Shown: positions 1-9,574, counted from the first letter of the stretch. The stretch is 64,000 bases of DNA from Hyphomonadaceae bacterium (GCA_009773395.1 WRPI01000001.1:310001-374000); one strand, 5' to 3'. The notes: generated by a model from the sequence alone, not told the origin. Translations and numbers: made by a program.

Positions 1-665
1 TCTGGGTGCCATTGCACCGCGAGAACTGGTGCGCCATATTCCATGCTTGAAAACGCCTCTATCACACCATCGGGAGCACGGGCCAAAACCTCCAAACCAT
101 CACCCAAACGGCCAACGCCTTGGAAATGCACTGAATTTACATTTATTCGGCTGGTTTCATAAAGCCGCGACAGCGCCCCTCTATTTTCCAAAATCACTTC
201 ATGGCCATATTCAAACATTTCCTTATAGCTTACGCCATCGGGTGCATGGTGATTTATTTCGCGCATGCCAGTTGATAAATCGCGCGCCAAAGTGCCGCCA
301 AAATGAACATTTAACTCTTGGAAGCCACGACAAATGCCAAAAACTGGTTTGTTTTGTTTTAGGAAAGCATCAGCCAATGCCATTGCTGCTTTGTCACGGT
401 CGGGGTCAAATGGGCCGGCTGCATCTTCGGCGCCATCACCATAGGCTTTGGGGTCAATATTACTGGCCGAACCTGTTAGCAAAAGCCCATCGAGGCGCTC
501 GGCAATTGCGTCTATGTCCAGAATATCGCCGAGTGACGGGATTAAAAGCGGCGTTGCGCCCATCAAAGGGACGGTATTGGTTATGTATCGCTCCAATACC
601 GCCTGTGCAACAACATCATTTATCAAACGCTTGCAGCAGATTATGCCGACTATTTGCTTAGACAC
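1..665 (-). CDS. puuD: Gamma-glutamyl-GABA hydrolase, class I glutamine amidotransferase fold (partial, C-terminus off the left edge)
   Basis: Predicted to hydrolyse gamma-glutamyl-GABA to GABA and glutamate, the last step of the glutamylated putrescine route. Translating the reverse strand from a GTG at 665 gives a frame open to the window edge. It shows the nucleophile elbow FGICRGFQELN, with the catalytic Cys in GICRG, and near the edge VQWHP, the His of the triad. An AGGGGG ribosome-binding sequence lies about 8 nt before the GTG. It is the last visible gene of the leftward Pot/Puu operon, about 150 nt after potG. Family and strand are clear; the missing C-terminus prevents a length check. 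Confidence 0.88.
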   Translation of the reverse strand, partial: MSKQIVGIICCKRLINDVVAQAVLERYITNTVPLMGATPLLIPSLGDILDIDAIAERLDGLLLTGSASNIDPKAYGDGAEDAAGPFDPDRDKAAMALADAFLKQNKPVFGICRGFQELNVHFGGTLARDLSTGMREINHHAPDGVSYKEMFEYGHEVILENRGALSRLYETSRINVNSVHFQGVGRLGDGLEVLARAPDGVIEAFSSMEYGAPVLAVQWHP

Positions 666-817
666 CAGCAAACCCCCTCAATACACCCACTATCCGAGCG
701 CTTTCAGTTTGAGTGAAATATTGTGAAAACAAGTGGGGCAAAAAGCGGAGCGTATATTCATACGTGAGCATTTTTGCACCGCTTTTTTCGCAATAGTTCG
801 CCAAAATCAAAGCTCGT

Positions 818-1945
818 TCAGTTTTGCAGAAGAACAGGCGAATCACCATGAAAACACAACCAAACCTCATCATCCCAAGTGAAATCTTCTTGGTCCCAAC
901 GCGACAAATTGGGGCGAGTTACGCGCATTATCCGCTCATTTGGCAGCATGACTTCATAAACGCTCTCGGAACCTAAATAGGAAATTTGTTTAATAACGCC
1001 TTTGAAAACATTGCAATCTGGCGGGCAATCTTCCATGGCTGGGGTTGGGCCTTTTTTGACATGTTTTATCATTTCAATTTTTTCGGGGCGAATTCCAACC
1101 CACATGTTTTCATTGGCAGCACCCGAAACCCCATGATCAAAAAACACCTTGCCACCGAGTTCTTCGGAATAAAATTGCGCATGTGAAGGTTCATCGACGA
1201 CTAATTTTCCTGCAAATAGATTTACTGATCCGATAAAATCGGCAACAAACCGATTGGATGGAAATTCATAAAGTGATGAAGGGTTGGCAGTTTGCATCAA
1301 TCGCCCGCGTTCCATAACCGCACACCTATCTGCCATAGCCAATGCTTCGTCCTGGTCGTGGGTGACCATAACAAACGTAACGCCGACTTTTTCTTGCAGC
1401 GCGGTAAGTTCAAAGCGCATGGCTTCACGCAATTTTGCATCCAAAGCCGATAATGGTTCATCAAGCAATAAAACTTTGGGCCGTTTGACTAAAGCGCGAG
1501 CCAGCGCGACCCGTTGCCGTTGCCCGCCCGACATTTGGTCAGGCTTACGATCTGCCAAATGGTCAAGTTTCACATCGGCAAGCGCCGCCATTACTCTTTG
1601 ATATTGGTCGGCTTTCGGCACATTATCAAATTGCAATCCATATGCGACATTGTCAAAAACGCTCATATGGGGAAAAACCGCATAGGATTGAAACACCGTA
1701 TTGATTGGGCGCTTATTTGGTGGGACATTTGAAACATCAACACCATCAATAAAAATTTTGCCCTCGGTTGGCACTTCAAAACCTGCAATCATTCGCAGAA
1801 GCGTGGTCTTACCACAGCCCGACGGCCCAAGCAGCGCGAAAAATTCACCGCGTTTAATTTCGAGACTAACATTGTCAACCGCCGCCACTTTGCCATAGCG
1901 TTTGGTGACGTTTTCAATTTTTATTATTACATCGTCATTTGCCAT
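818..1945 (-). CDS. potG: Putrescine/spermidine ABC transporter ATP-binding protein
   Basis: Cytoplasmic ATPase that powers polyamine uptake with the PotH and PotI permeases and the PotF binding protein. The 375-residue length fits PotG/PotA. Walker A GPSGCGKTT is at residues 40-48, the Q-loop Gln at about 86, the signature MSGGQ near 138-142 and Walker B with LLLDEP near 159-164. A C-terminal extension after about residue 240 fits a TOBE-type regulatory domain. It follows potI by 16 nt in the leftward operon. PotG rather than PotA is inferred from the potF-potH-potI-potG gene set and the Puu enzymes beside it; the substrate is not proven by sequence. Confidence 0.9.
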   Translation of the reverse strand: MANDDVIIKIENVTKRYGKVAAVDNVSLEIKRGEFFALLGPSGCGKTTLLRMIAGFEVPTEGKIFIDGVDVSNVPPNKRPINTVFQSYAVFPHMSVFDNVAYGLQFDNVPKADQYQRVMAALADVKLDHLADRKPDQMSGGQRQRVALARALVKRPKVLLLDEPLSALDAKLREAMRFELTALQEKVGVTFVMVTHDQDEALAMADRCAVMERGRLMQTANPSSLYEFPSNRFVADFIGSVNLFAGKLVVDEPSHAQFYSEELGGKVFFDHGVSGAANENMWVGIRPEKIEMIKHVKKGPTPAMEDCPPDCNVFKGVIKQISYLGSESVYEVMLPNERIMRVTRPNLSRWDQEDFTWDDEVWLCFHGDSPVLLQN

Positions 1946-1961
1946 TTAGCCCTCGGACATT

Positions 1962-2813
1962 TCAATTCGTTGTCGGTTTTGGCGGGTTTTGCAAACGCAT
2001 CGCGGCCACGGTTGCCAAAACCGTAATTAAGATAATAATTGTTGAGGCTGCATTTACTTCAGGCGTTACCGAAAAACGCACCATTGAATAAACTTTGATA
2101 GGAAATGTAACTGTTCCTGGGCCCGATGCAAAGAAGGTGATTACAAAATCATCAAGCGACAAAGTAAATGCCAATAATGCGCCGGCAACTATCCCCGGTG
2201 CCATATGTGGGACAATTACGTCCTTGAATGCTTGCCATTGCGATGCCCCCAAATCCAATGCCGCCATTTCATATTCTTTGTTGAAACTTTCCAGGCGCGC
2301 GCGCACCACAATTGCCACAAATGGAAAAGCAAAAGTTATGTGCGCAATTATTATTTGCGAAAGATTTAGCGGCCAAGGCATGTCATTGGGCCATTTAAGC
2401 CACGCAAAAAACATCAAAACTCCCACGCCCATACATATTTCTGGCACAACAATTGGTAAATTGAGGCCAGATTCGAGCAAGCCTTTTAGCGGAAATTTGA
2501 AACGCCAAAGCACAAATGCAGCCAATGTCCCCAACAGAACCGAAACTGCGGTGCAGGCCACTGCGATAAACAATGAATTGCCCAATGCCTCGCGCAAGCC
2601 CTCATTTTCAAATACTTTACTATACCATTTGAAGGTAAAACCCTTCCAAACAATTGTGCGCTTTGAATCATTAAAACTAAAAACAATAAGCACCAAAAGC
2701 GGCGCGTATAAGAATAATAAAACCGCGCCAATCCAAGCGCGTAGGCGAAAACTCTTAATATATTCAAGCGGGGCGCGCGGTTCTCGTTTGAAAAATCTTT
2801 GCAAACTTGCCAT
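1962..2813 (-). CDS. potI: Putrescine/spermidine ABC transporter permease
   Basis: Inner-membrane permease of 283 residues, expected to pair with PotH to form the polyamine channel. It has about six hydrophobic segments, the first after a basic N-terminus near residues 28-48. The EAA-type coupling loop is visible as EMAALDLGAS, the contact site for the ATPase. Its start abuts the potH stop with no gap, so translation is probably coupled. The family (binding-protein-dependent transport inner membrane component) is clear; PotI is assigned by operon position. Confidence 0.88.
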   Translation of the reverse strand: MASLQRFFKREPRAPLEYIKSFRLRAWIGAVLLFLYAPLLVLIVFSFNDSKRTIVWKGFTFKWYSKVFENEGLREALGNSLFIAVACTAVSVLLGTLAAFVLWRFKFPLKGLLESGLNLPIVVPEICMGVGVLMFFAWLKWPNDMPWPLNLSQIIIAHITFAFPFVAIVVRARLESFNKEYEMAALDLGASQWQAFKDVIVPHMAPGIVAGALLAFTLSLDDFVITFFASGPGTVTFPIKVYSMVRFSVTPEVNAASTIIILITVLATVAAMRLQNPPKPTTN

Positions 2814-3707
2814 TTAATGCACCGCCACCTTTCCGCCCTTGGCTTCGAAATATGAGCGAAGAACAAAAAATATCATGGTGATATACATTAACAGAAATGA
2901 CAACGCTGAGCCAAATGGCCAATTATTTGCACGCTTGAATTGCCGCTCAATTAAACTTGCTATCATCAAGTCATCAGGGCCACCCAATAAATCAGGCGTT
3001 AAATAAGCACCCATTGCGGGAATGAAAGTTATTACCAAGCCAGCGGCAATCCCCGGCAATGCCAAAGGTGCAACCACTTTATACATTGTTTGTAAATGGC
3101 CCGCGCCCAAATCGAGACTAGCTTCAATCAAAGACCGGTCAAGCCTATCGAGCGCGGCATAAAGTGGCAACACCATGAAGGGTAAATGCACATAAACCAA
3201 TCCGATAACAACGGCGAATTTATTGTATAAAAGCGGCATTGGCGCATAATCACCAACTGGTATCCCCACCATTACCGCAATCCCATGCAGCCATTCAAAA
3301 CTATGGTTTATTAGTCCTTCGGTGCGCATAACCGCGATTAATGCATAAGTGCGAATTAGCAAATTCGTCCAAAATGGCAGCATTATCAAAAGCAAAAGCC
3401 AAGATTTGGCTTTGTCGGAAGCGAAAGTCATCGCAATTGCCACAGGAAATGCCAAAATCAAACAGACAAAAGTCGCAATCGCCGCCAAAACTACGCTTTC
3501 ACGCAATACTTTTAGGATTTCAGGGTCAAAAGCCTGGGCATAGTTTTTTATCGTGCCAGTAATTTTCACCCCAAGCAGGCCGTCATTTTCACCAAACGAA
3601 TATCCCCAAACCAAGGCCATTGGTGCAACAAAAAAGAACAAAAACCAAATGGTTGGGGCAAGCATCGTGCCCCAAAAAAACCGCTTGTTTTCAAACCAAT
3701 TTTGCAT
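2814..3707 (-). CDS. potH: Putrescine/spermidine ABC transporter permease
   Basis: Second inner-membrane permease (297 residues) of the polyamine importer. Membrane segments alternate with polar loops, and the coupling loop reads EASLDLGAGHLQ. The long loop after the first segment and the LLIRTYA motif near residue 115 are typical of the PotB/PotH group. It lies 11 nt after potF and directly before potI, the classical order binding protein, PotH, PotI. It should act with PotG and PotF to import putrescine for the Puu enzymes upstream in the same operon. Confidence 0.88.
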   Translation of the reverse strand: MQNWFENKRFFWGTMLAPTIWFLFFFVAPMALVWGYSFGENDGLLGVKITGTIKNYAQAFDPEILKVLRESVVLAAIATFVCLILAFPVAIAMTFASDKAKSWLLLLIMLPFWTNLLIRTYALIAVMRTEGLINHSFEWLHGIAVMVGIPVGDYAPMPLLYNKFAVVIGLVYVHLPFMVLPLYAALDRLDRSLIEASLDLGAGHLQTMYKVVAPLALPGIAAGLVITFIPAMGAYLTPDLLGGPDDLMIASLIERQFKRANNWPFGSALSFLLMYITMIFFVLRSYFEAKGGKVAVH

Positions 3708-3718
3708 CGGACTTCGCG

Positions 3719-4867
3719 CTACGCTGCCCTAACTCTTGTCATGGCCGCTTCTATTGCTTGGGCTTGGTCGGCGCCGAGAAACTTACCATATTCACATTTT
3801 GACATAACCGCATCTGGTGGGAAAATAATTGGATTATTGCGATAAGTATCGTCCATTAGCGCTTTGGCGGCAGCATTTGGTGTCGGATAGAGGATAGTTT
3901 TGGAAATATCCGCGCCATTTTGACCGTCAAGTATGAAATTGATAAACGCATGGGCATTATTGGGGCTTGGCGCACCCATTGGAATACACATGCAATCAGA
4001 GTTTAGAAGCGAGCCTTCTTTTGGCACAACAAAATCAATATCGTCATCTTCGACTTTGATTTGCGCGATGTCACCATTATACTCCAGCACAAGATCGACT
4101 TCTTTCGACATTAGTAAATCTTGACCACTGTCATCATGGAAGTTCTTAATGTGGGATTTTTGTTTCACCAACATATCTTCGGCTTGCTTCACTAATTCGG
4201 GCGTAAAATCATTTACCGAATGACCAAGATATTTGAACACCAAGCGGAACAAATCCATGCTCTCACCGAGCAAAGAAACTTTGCCGCTATAATCAGTTGA
4301 ATCAAATAAATATTTCCAACTATCGGGAATAACCCCGTTTTTCATTTTTGATTTGCGATAGCCAATCCCCAAAGTTAACCAAGTATATGGCATTGAATAT
4401 TTGCGGCCAGGGTCAAAATCAGGGTTGGCAAATTCAGGAGAGATATTTCGCTTATTGGGGATTTTAGAATGATCCAGCTCCATCAAAAGACCAGCTTGTC
4501 CCATGCGCGCAACATATTCGTTCGATGGCACGATAACATCATAGCCAGAATTGCCCGCCCGAAACTTCGCGAAAAGCTCATCATTGCTAGCGAAAATCGT
4601 CATATCGACTTCAACGCCGCTTTCGGCCTTAAAATCAGCCAAGGTGGTTTCGCCGATATAAGTGTCCCAATTATAAAAGTTCAACTTACGCGCTTCTGAT
4701 CCCGCAATGACGCCAGTTTTGGCACCAGCTTCTGGCTTTTTCTCGCAGCCGACAATTGTGAAGGCAGCCGCCGTCGCGCCAAAGGCCGCCATAAAAGCAC
4801 GGCGAGAGCGCATATTTCCGCGTAAAAATCGCGCAACTTCGTCATTAGTAAGTTTAATTTCTGTCAT
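3719..4867 (-). CDS. potF: Polyamine ABC transporter periplasmic substrate-binding protein
   Basis: Extracytoplasmic putrescine/spermidine receptor. ATG 4867 is preferred over ATG 4879 because a GGGGGA ribosome-binding sequence lies just before it; the protein is then 382 residues. The N-terminus has a twin-arginine-like motif SRRAFM (residues 21-26), a hydrophobic stretch and a lipobox-like IVGC (Cys41), so it may be an exported lipoprotein, possibly by the Tat route. The mature part begins with LNFYNWDTYIGE, typical of PotD/PotF binding domains. It precedes potH and follows the glutamine synthetase-like genes. Putrescine as ligand is inferred from the operon. Confidence 0.88.
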   Translation of the reverse strand: MTEIKLTNDEVARFLRGNMRSRRAFMAAFGATAAAFTIVGCEKKPEAGAKTGVIAGSEARKLNFYNWDTYIGETTLADFKAESGVEVDMTIFASNDELFAKFRAGNSGYDVIVPSNEYVARMGQAGLLMELDHSKIPNKRNISPEFANPDFDPGRKYSMPYTWLTLGIGYRKSKMKNGVIPDSWKYLFDSTDYSGKVSLLGESMDLFRLVFKYLGHSVNDFTPELVKQAEDMLVKQKSHIKNFHDDSGQDLLMSKEVDLVLEYNGDIAQIKVEDDDIDFVVPKEGSLLNSDCMCIPMGAPSPNNAHAFINFILDGQNGADISKTILYPTPNAAAKALMDDTYRNNPIIFPPDAVMSKCEYGKFLGADQAQAIEAAMTRVRAA

Positions 4868-4892
4868 GACTTCCCCCATTCAAAATCAATGT

Positions 4893-6290
4893 TTAAGCGT
4901 TACGAAAATACCAATCATAATCTTCAAGCGGAATTGCTGAATTATATCGGCTCTGTTCAGTTCTTTTTACTATGGCATACATTTTTTGGAATTTTTCACC
5001 CATATATTCTACAATAGATGCGCAATTTTCAAATTCGTCAAGTGCAGAATACCAATTCATGGGCAATTTTACGGTCGCTTTTTCCAATTGCGAATAACCA
5101 TCACCAACCACCATTTCGCCGGGGTCAATTTTGTGCTTAATTCCGTGATACACGCCAGCAAGCATTGCCGCCAAACCTAAATATGGACTGGCATCAGCAC
5201 CTGATATTCGGTGTTCAATGTGCCGCGAATTTGGCGGCCCAGCTGTTATTCTTAAACCAACTGTGCGATTATTAACGCCCCATGTCGCTGCAATTGGTGC
5301 ATATGAATTACCAACAAACCGGCGATAAGAATTGGCATTGGGCGCAAAAATTGCCATTGAGGCTGGCATTAGCGCTTGCATGCCACCAATTGCGTGCTGC
5401 ACCATTGGGGTTCCTTTGGGGTCATCCGACGCGAAAAGATTATTGCCTGCCATATCCAAAACCGAAACATGAAGATGCTGGCCATTACCCGCCATGCCTG
5501 CAAACGGTTTTGCCATAAAACAGGCTTCAAGGCCGTGTTTGACCGCCACACCTTTTACCAGCCGTTTATACATCATGGCCTCGTCCGCAACCCGCAATGC
5601 ATCGGCACGGTGTTCAAGGCCTATTTCCAATTGGCCGGGCGCGAATTCGGAAATCGCCGCTTCTATCGGCAAGCCTTGAATTTCGGCGGCTTTGTATAAA
5701 TCACGCAAAAAACCCATATGGTCATCGAGTTCACGCAGGCCATAAACTTCATTGCCGCTTGCAGTATGTCCTGTTATTGGCGAGGCTGGAAGGTGTGGTC
5801 TTTCGCCATGTTTTCTAGGGCCAGTGAGATAAAATTCAAGTTCGCAAGCTACATCAGGAACCATGCCTTCAGCTTCAAAAAGCCTCAATATTTTTTGCAA
5901 TATTCCGCGTGGGTCAAGTTCATGAATTGGGCCATCAAGCTCATAAAGCGAGACTATGCACTGCGCGACATCATTTCCGAGCCACGGCGCATGAACCAAA
6001 GTATTGGCGGCTGGTTTTGCCAATCTATCGGCGTCACCATCTTCCCAAACCAAGCCAGTTTCTTCGCAATCACTGCCAATGGTGTCAACCACTGTGATGG
6101 ATCCTGGCAAATAACGACCATGGCCATAAACCCCCAAAAGTTCATGGGGGCGAATTCGTTTGCCGCGCGGCACGTCGGTTAAAGGCGAATAAATAATGTC
6201 AATGAACGCGATATCGGGGTTCGCCGCCAGAAATTTTTCGGCGTCATTTCGGTTGGCAATTGTAGCAGTGTGGCCTTTATTATTGGTCAA
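4893..6290 (-). CDS. Glutamine synthetase family protein, gamma-glutamylpolyamine synthetase type (copy 1)
   Basis: ATP-dependent ligase of 465 residues in the glutamine synthetase fold, probably joining glutamate to an amine such as putrescine (PuuA activity). Visible family motifs include the Glu-rich ACELEFYLTG metal site, GNGQHLHVSV with the active-site His, and RRFVGNSYAP with NRTVGLRI in the nucleotide and substrate region. It lies 9 nt after a second paralogue and 13 nt or more before potF. Genuine GlnA is unlikely given the polyamine operon and divergent motifs. Which paralogue acts on putrescine and which on another amine cannot be told from sequence. Confidence 0.85.
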   Translation of the reverse strand: MTNNKGHTATIANRNDAEKFLAANPDIAFIDIIYSPLTDVPRGKRIRPHELLGVYGHGRYLPGSITVVDTIGSDCEETGLVWEDGDADRLAKPAANTLVHAPWLGNDVAQCIVSLYELDGPIHELDPRGILQKILRLFEAEGMVPDVACELEFYLTGPRKHGERPHLPASPITGHTASGNEVYGLRELDDHMGFLRDLYKAAEIQGLPIEAAISEFAPGQLEIGLEHRADALRVADEAMMYKRLVKGVAVKHGLEACFMAKPFAGMAGNGQHLHVSVLDMAGNNLFASDDPKGTPMVQHAIGGMQALMPASMAIFAPNANSYRRFVGNSYAPIAATWGVNNRTVGLRITAGPPNSRHIEHRISGADASPYLGLAAMLAGVYHGIKHKIDPGEMVVGDGYSQLEKATVKLPMNWYSALDEFENCASIVEYMGEKFQKMYAIVKRTEQSRYNSAIPLEDYDWYFRNA

Positions 6291-6299
6291 ATTATTTCC

Positions 6300-7673
6300 T
6301 CAGACTTTAAGTAATAAATGTTCGCGTTCCCAGGCCGAAACTACACCTTCAAAATGGTCCAATTCCAATTCCTTTACTGACGCAAAAATCTGGCAAAACT
6401 CTTCGCCCAAAACTTCACGAACCGGCCCGCAAGCATTGAATCTTTCCAAAGCCTCATCCAATGTGCGCGGTAGTGACCTTGGCAAGCGATAAGCCGATCC
6501 CGTGCAAGGCTCGCTTGGCTCTAAACCCATTTGCATCCCAACATAGCCGCACGCTAATGACGCGGCAATCGCCAAATAAGGGTTACAATCTGCGCCCGGT
6601 AAGCGGTTTTCGACGCGGCGGTTTTGACCGTCACTAAGCGGCACGCGAAGCCCACAAGAGCGATTATCACGCCCCCATTGGACATTAATCGGGGCATCAT
6701 ATTGCGGGCGCATCCGTCTGAAGCTATTCACATTTGGCGCAAAAAGTGGTGCGCATTCGGGAAGGAATTTTTGCAAACCCGCAATGAAGGATCGAAACAT
6801 CCAGCTATCTTCGCCATTTGGTTCAGCGAACAAATTATTGCCAGTTTTGGCGTCTTGCAAACTTTGGTGAATATGCATCGCCGAACCTGGTTGATTATCC
6901 ATCGGCTTAGCCATGAAGGTGCCATATACGCCATTCATAAGTGATACTTGGCGGAATATTCGTTTGAACACCAAAACCTGATCCGCAAGTTGCATTGGGT
7001 TGCCGTGATTGAAGTTAACTTCAAGCTGGGCGGCACCTGCTTCGTGAATCATGGTATCAATGTCGATATCGGCTATTTCGCAATATTCATAAACTTGTTC
7101 AATTAGGTCTTCGTGCTCATTTAGCGCTTCAAGGCCGTAAGGTTGCGACACCGTTTCGGCGCGCCCCGAGCGCCCGATTGGCGATTCAAGCGGTAAGTCA
7201 GGGTCAATATTTCGTGCTGTCAAAAAGAACTCAAGTTCTGGCGCAATTATTGGAACCCATCCTTTTTCGGCATAGAGATTCATAATTTTTGTAAGCACTT
7301 GACGCGGCGCGACTTCGATTGGCTCTCCATCTTTGGTAAATGCATCGGTCATAACAAATGCCGTTGGTGTCCGATAACCAGGCGCAACTCTTATCGACGA
7401 CGGGTCTGGTAAAAGCACACAATCGGGGTCTTGAATTGCTTGATCTATGCCCGACGGCAAATCTGGATAGTCGCCTGTCATGGTTACAGTTAAAATGCTT
7501 GAAGCAATGCGCAATGTGCCGCGCTCAACGCCCTGCAAAAAGCGCACCGCAGGCACGACTTTGCCGCGTATGATGCCGTTCATATCGGGCAGCATAAGTT
7601 CAATTTCACTTACGCCTTTTGCCTTTATCCAAGCCTCTAATTTCTTGTGATCTTCGCCATTGTCGAACTTCAT
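6300..7673 (-). CDS. Glutamine synthetase family protein, gamma-glutamylpolyamine synthetase type (copy 2)
   Basis: Second PuuA-like ligase, 457 residues. It shows APELEFFLTA (metal-binding Glu), EAGAAQLEVNF, SAMHIHQSL with the active-site His, and RRMRPQYDAP followed by NRSCGLRV. It is clearly homologous to the next gene but diverged throughout, so the pair is an old duplication or two separately acquired paralogues. The operon order is aminotransferase, this gene, copy 1, then potF. The two enzymes may divide substrates (putrescine, spermidine, ethanolamine or others) or form a mixed assembly; this is inference. Confidence 0.85.
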   Translation of the reverse strand: MKFDNGEDHKKLEAWIKAKGVSEIELMLPDMNGIIRGKVVPAVRFLQGVERGTLRIASSILTVTMTGDYPDLPSGIDQAIQDPDCVLLPDPSSIRVAPGYRTPTAFVMTDAFTKDGEPIEVAPRQVLTKIMNLYAEKGWVPIIAPELEFFLTARNIDPDLPLESPIGRSGRAETVSQPYGLEALNEHEDLIEQVYEYCEIADIDIDTMIHEAGAAQLEVNFNHGNPMQLADQVLVFKRIFRQVSLMNGVYGTFMAKPMDNQPGSAMHIHQSLQDAKTGNNLFAEPNGEDSWMFRSFIAGLQKFLPECAPLFAPNVNSFRRMRPQYDAPINVQWGRDNRSCGLRVPLSDGQNRRVENRLPGADCNPYLAIAASLACGYVGMQMGLEPSEPCTGSAYRLPRSLPRTLDEALERFNACGPVREVLGEEFCQIFASVKELELDHFEGVVSAWEREHLLLKV

Positions 7674-7691
7674 ATCTCACCTTTTGGTTTA

Positions 7692-9107
7692 CTAAACCAC
7701 ATTTTCGAGGATTTGTCTCATTGCTTGCCCATATTTTTTAATTGCATCGGGCGGTAAATTTGGCCCGGCCAAAAGCATATTGTGAAATGGCGTTACCAAA
7801 AAACCGCGATTTATCAGACCGAGATGAATTGCATGTTCCAATTCCATATCGAAAGTTTCGCGCATTTGCTTGGCATTGGTTGGAATCAGCTTTGAAAATA
7901 CAATTTCGAGGCGCGCACCCAAACGAATGATTGACCAATCAAGATCAAATTCCGCGATAATGGCAGCCAGTTCAGCCTCTAATTCGCTTGCCGATGCAAT
8001 CATATCATCATAGACCTCGCGGGTCATCAGGCTTTCTAGGCTCGCTTTAATAGCAGCCATCGCTAACAGCGAGCCGCCCAAAGTCGTGCCGACTCCTGAA
8101 TGCCCTTGCGCCATATTTGCGCGCGCATTTTCCAAACCGGTTTTGACTTTCTCATTAAAACCCCAAATTGCGCAAGGAATGCCGCCAGCCACCGCTTTGC
8201 CAGCAACGAAAATATCTGGCTCAAGGCCAAAACTTCTGGTGTAGCCACCAAGCCCTGTCGAAAGGGTGTGGGTTTCATCGACCACCAGCAAAGTGTCATA
8301 TTTCTCGCAAAGCGCCTCCACCGCTTGCAAATACCCTGCTTCAGGCAAAATAATCCCACAATTTGTTAGGGCTGGCTCCATCAAGATGCACGCAATATCG
8401 CGCGATTTTAGCTTTGCTTCGAGTGCTTCCAAATCATTGAACGGCACACAAACAGTGTTTAGGGCCGGATTAAATGCTGCGCCCCAATTGCTCGGTTTGG
8501 CAATTATTTCGCCATTATCATCCAGAGCCACCACTGTTTCATCAACCGCGCCGTGGTAACAGCCATCAAAAACGAGTATTTTTTGCCGCTTGCTTATCAG
8601 CCGCGAGACCCGCAAAGCAAAGCGATTAGCGTCGGAAGCCGACAATGCCATTTGCCAATAAGCTAGGCCAAAAACTTCCACTAACTTGCGACCAACAAAT
8701 TCACAATGCTCACTTGGCAGCATTGCAGTTAGGCCAGTTTCACTAACGCCATTGAGCGCCCTCATTATGGCGTCAGGAGAATGGCCAAACATCGCACCAG
8801 TGTCACCCAAACACAAATCCACTAATTCGTTACCATCAAGATCGGTGACAATGGTTCCTTTGGCGCTTTTGAGACGAATCGGAAATGGCGAGGGCCAGTC
8901 CATCATCCAATGTTGCGGCACACCGCGCCAAAAACCAGGGGGGCAATTATGATTGAGGCACGAGGATTTTGCGGCCATAGCAAGGCCTTCTGGGCGTGCG
9001 TCAATAAATGCGGCCCGCTCATAACAAATAAAATATGTTAATTTGTCGCGATTGATGCGTGGGTTAGGCGCGATTTTTAGTGCTGACGAATTATTTTGCT
9101 CACTCAA
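7692..9107 (-). CDS. Class III PLP-dependent aminotransferase (polyamine/GABA locus)
   Basis: Fold-type I aminotransferase of 471 residues, glutamate-1-semialdehyde aminomutase-like. The PLP lysine is probably K304 in VAGKAVAGG, with the cofactor-binding Asp in VVDETH at 275-280 and the YHG turn near 184-186. As first gene of the polyamine operon it plausibly transaminates GABA or putrescine, but the family also includes HemL, so the substrate is open. A role as the only HemL is unlikely given the operon. A TTGTTATAACA operator-like palindrome lies 12 nt before the start codon. Confidence 0.8.
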   Translation of the reverse strand: MSEQNNSSALKIAPNPRINRDKLTYFICYERAAFIDARPEGLAMAAKSSCLNHNCPPGFWRGVPQHWMMDWPSPFPIRLKSAKGTIVTDLDGNELVDLCLGDTGAMFGHSPDAIMRALNGVSETGLTAMLPSEHCEFVGRKLVEVFGLAYWQMALSASDANRFALRVSRLISKRQKILVFDGCYHGAVDETVVALDDNGEIIAKPSNWGAAFNPALNTVCVPFNDLEALEAKLKSRDIACILMEPALTNCGIILPEAGYLQAVEALCEKYDTLLVVDETHTLSTGLGGYTRSFGLEPDIFVAGKAVAGGIPCAIWGFNEKVKTGLENARANMAQGHSGVGTTLGGSLLAMAAIKASLESLMTREVYDDMIASASELEAELAAIIAEFDLDWSIIRLGARLEIVFSKLIPTNAKQMRETFDMELEHAIHLGLINRGFLVTPFHNMLLAGPNLPPDAIKKYGQAMRQILENVV

Positions 9108-9118
9108 ACATCACCCAT

Positions 9119-9129
9119 TTGTTATAACA
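9119..9129. promoter_or_regulatory. Predicted GntR/FCD operator before the aminotransferase-pot-puu operon
   Basis: The sequence TTGTTATAACA lies 12 nt upstream of the aminotransferase start. The same core, extended to the perfect palindrome TTGTTATAACAA, occurs between the GntR-family regulator and puuB. Two matches at the two polyamine promoters, and none noticed elsewhere in the window, suggest it is the regulator's operator. FadR/FCD-type GntR proteins commonly bind short AT-rich palindromes of this kind. Confidence 0.6.
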
Positions 9130-9309
9130 TCTTCAGGAAACAGCGTTTTTCTAGCTTCGTCAAGGGGGAAAATTTATGCGCCTGTCTAAGTTAGGTCAAA
9201 ATCGTCTCTTTAAATGCTTACCTGCTCGCGAGCCTCAATCGTAAAGATAACTAGGAAACGGGTCGCCAAATGAAACCAAGTTCATTTTGTACTATTATTG
9301 GTCTTTGGC

Positions 9310-9505
9310 TGGTGACGGGCTTTTGGTGAAATTTGCGTTCACCAAAAACCCTTTGAATATGGTGCTAGCCGCCCCGAGCGCTTGTCAAGGGGCGAAGTGC
9401 TAGCATGGCAAAGCCACCCCTTGACAAGCGCTCGGGGCGGCCCTCACAATCGAACCCAAGTTTTTGTGAAGCTATTAGATTCACCAAAACTTGGTCAAGA
9501 CTCTT
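9310..9505. repeat. Three-hairpin intergenic element, copy 1 (family B)
   Basis: This fills most of the 467-nt gap between the aminotransferase start and the GntR gene stop. Hairpin 1 is at 9317-9351 (GGGCTTTTGGTGAA pairing with TTCACC and flanking bases). The central hairpin is at 9368-9441, with a perfect 25-bp stem 9368-9392/9417-9441 containing TTGTCAAGG, and a 24-nt loop. Hairpin 3 is at 9456-9494 (CCAAGTTTTTGTGAA with its complement). The gaps are 16 and 14 nt. It is close to copy 6 at 54.8 kb, including the loop. The rest of the gap (9130-9309 and 9506-9574) shows no gene. Confidence 0.85.
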
Positions 9506-9574
9506 AAAGGCTCTGACATAACCATTTATCCATATTTTGTGACCTAATAACATAGGGATAGCCCCAAATAATTT

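Noticed and set aside
29-661. Long open frame on the + strand at the left edge (210 codons).
   Set aside because: The opposite strand encodes a clear PuuD with active-site motifs through the same region; the + frame has no family features.
658-873. Minus-strand frame of 71 codons between potG and puuD.
   Set aside because: It overlaps the potG end, has no recognisable motif and no ribosome-binding site.
9365-9553. Frame giving a peptide (SRGGFAMLALR...TSARGG) shared with 54526-54921, like a repeated small protein.
   Set aside because: The shared peptide is the translation of the central hairpin of repeat copies 1 and 6. The surrounding parts do not match as protein, so the similarity is at DNA level.
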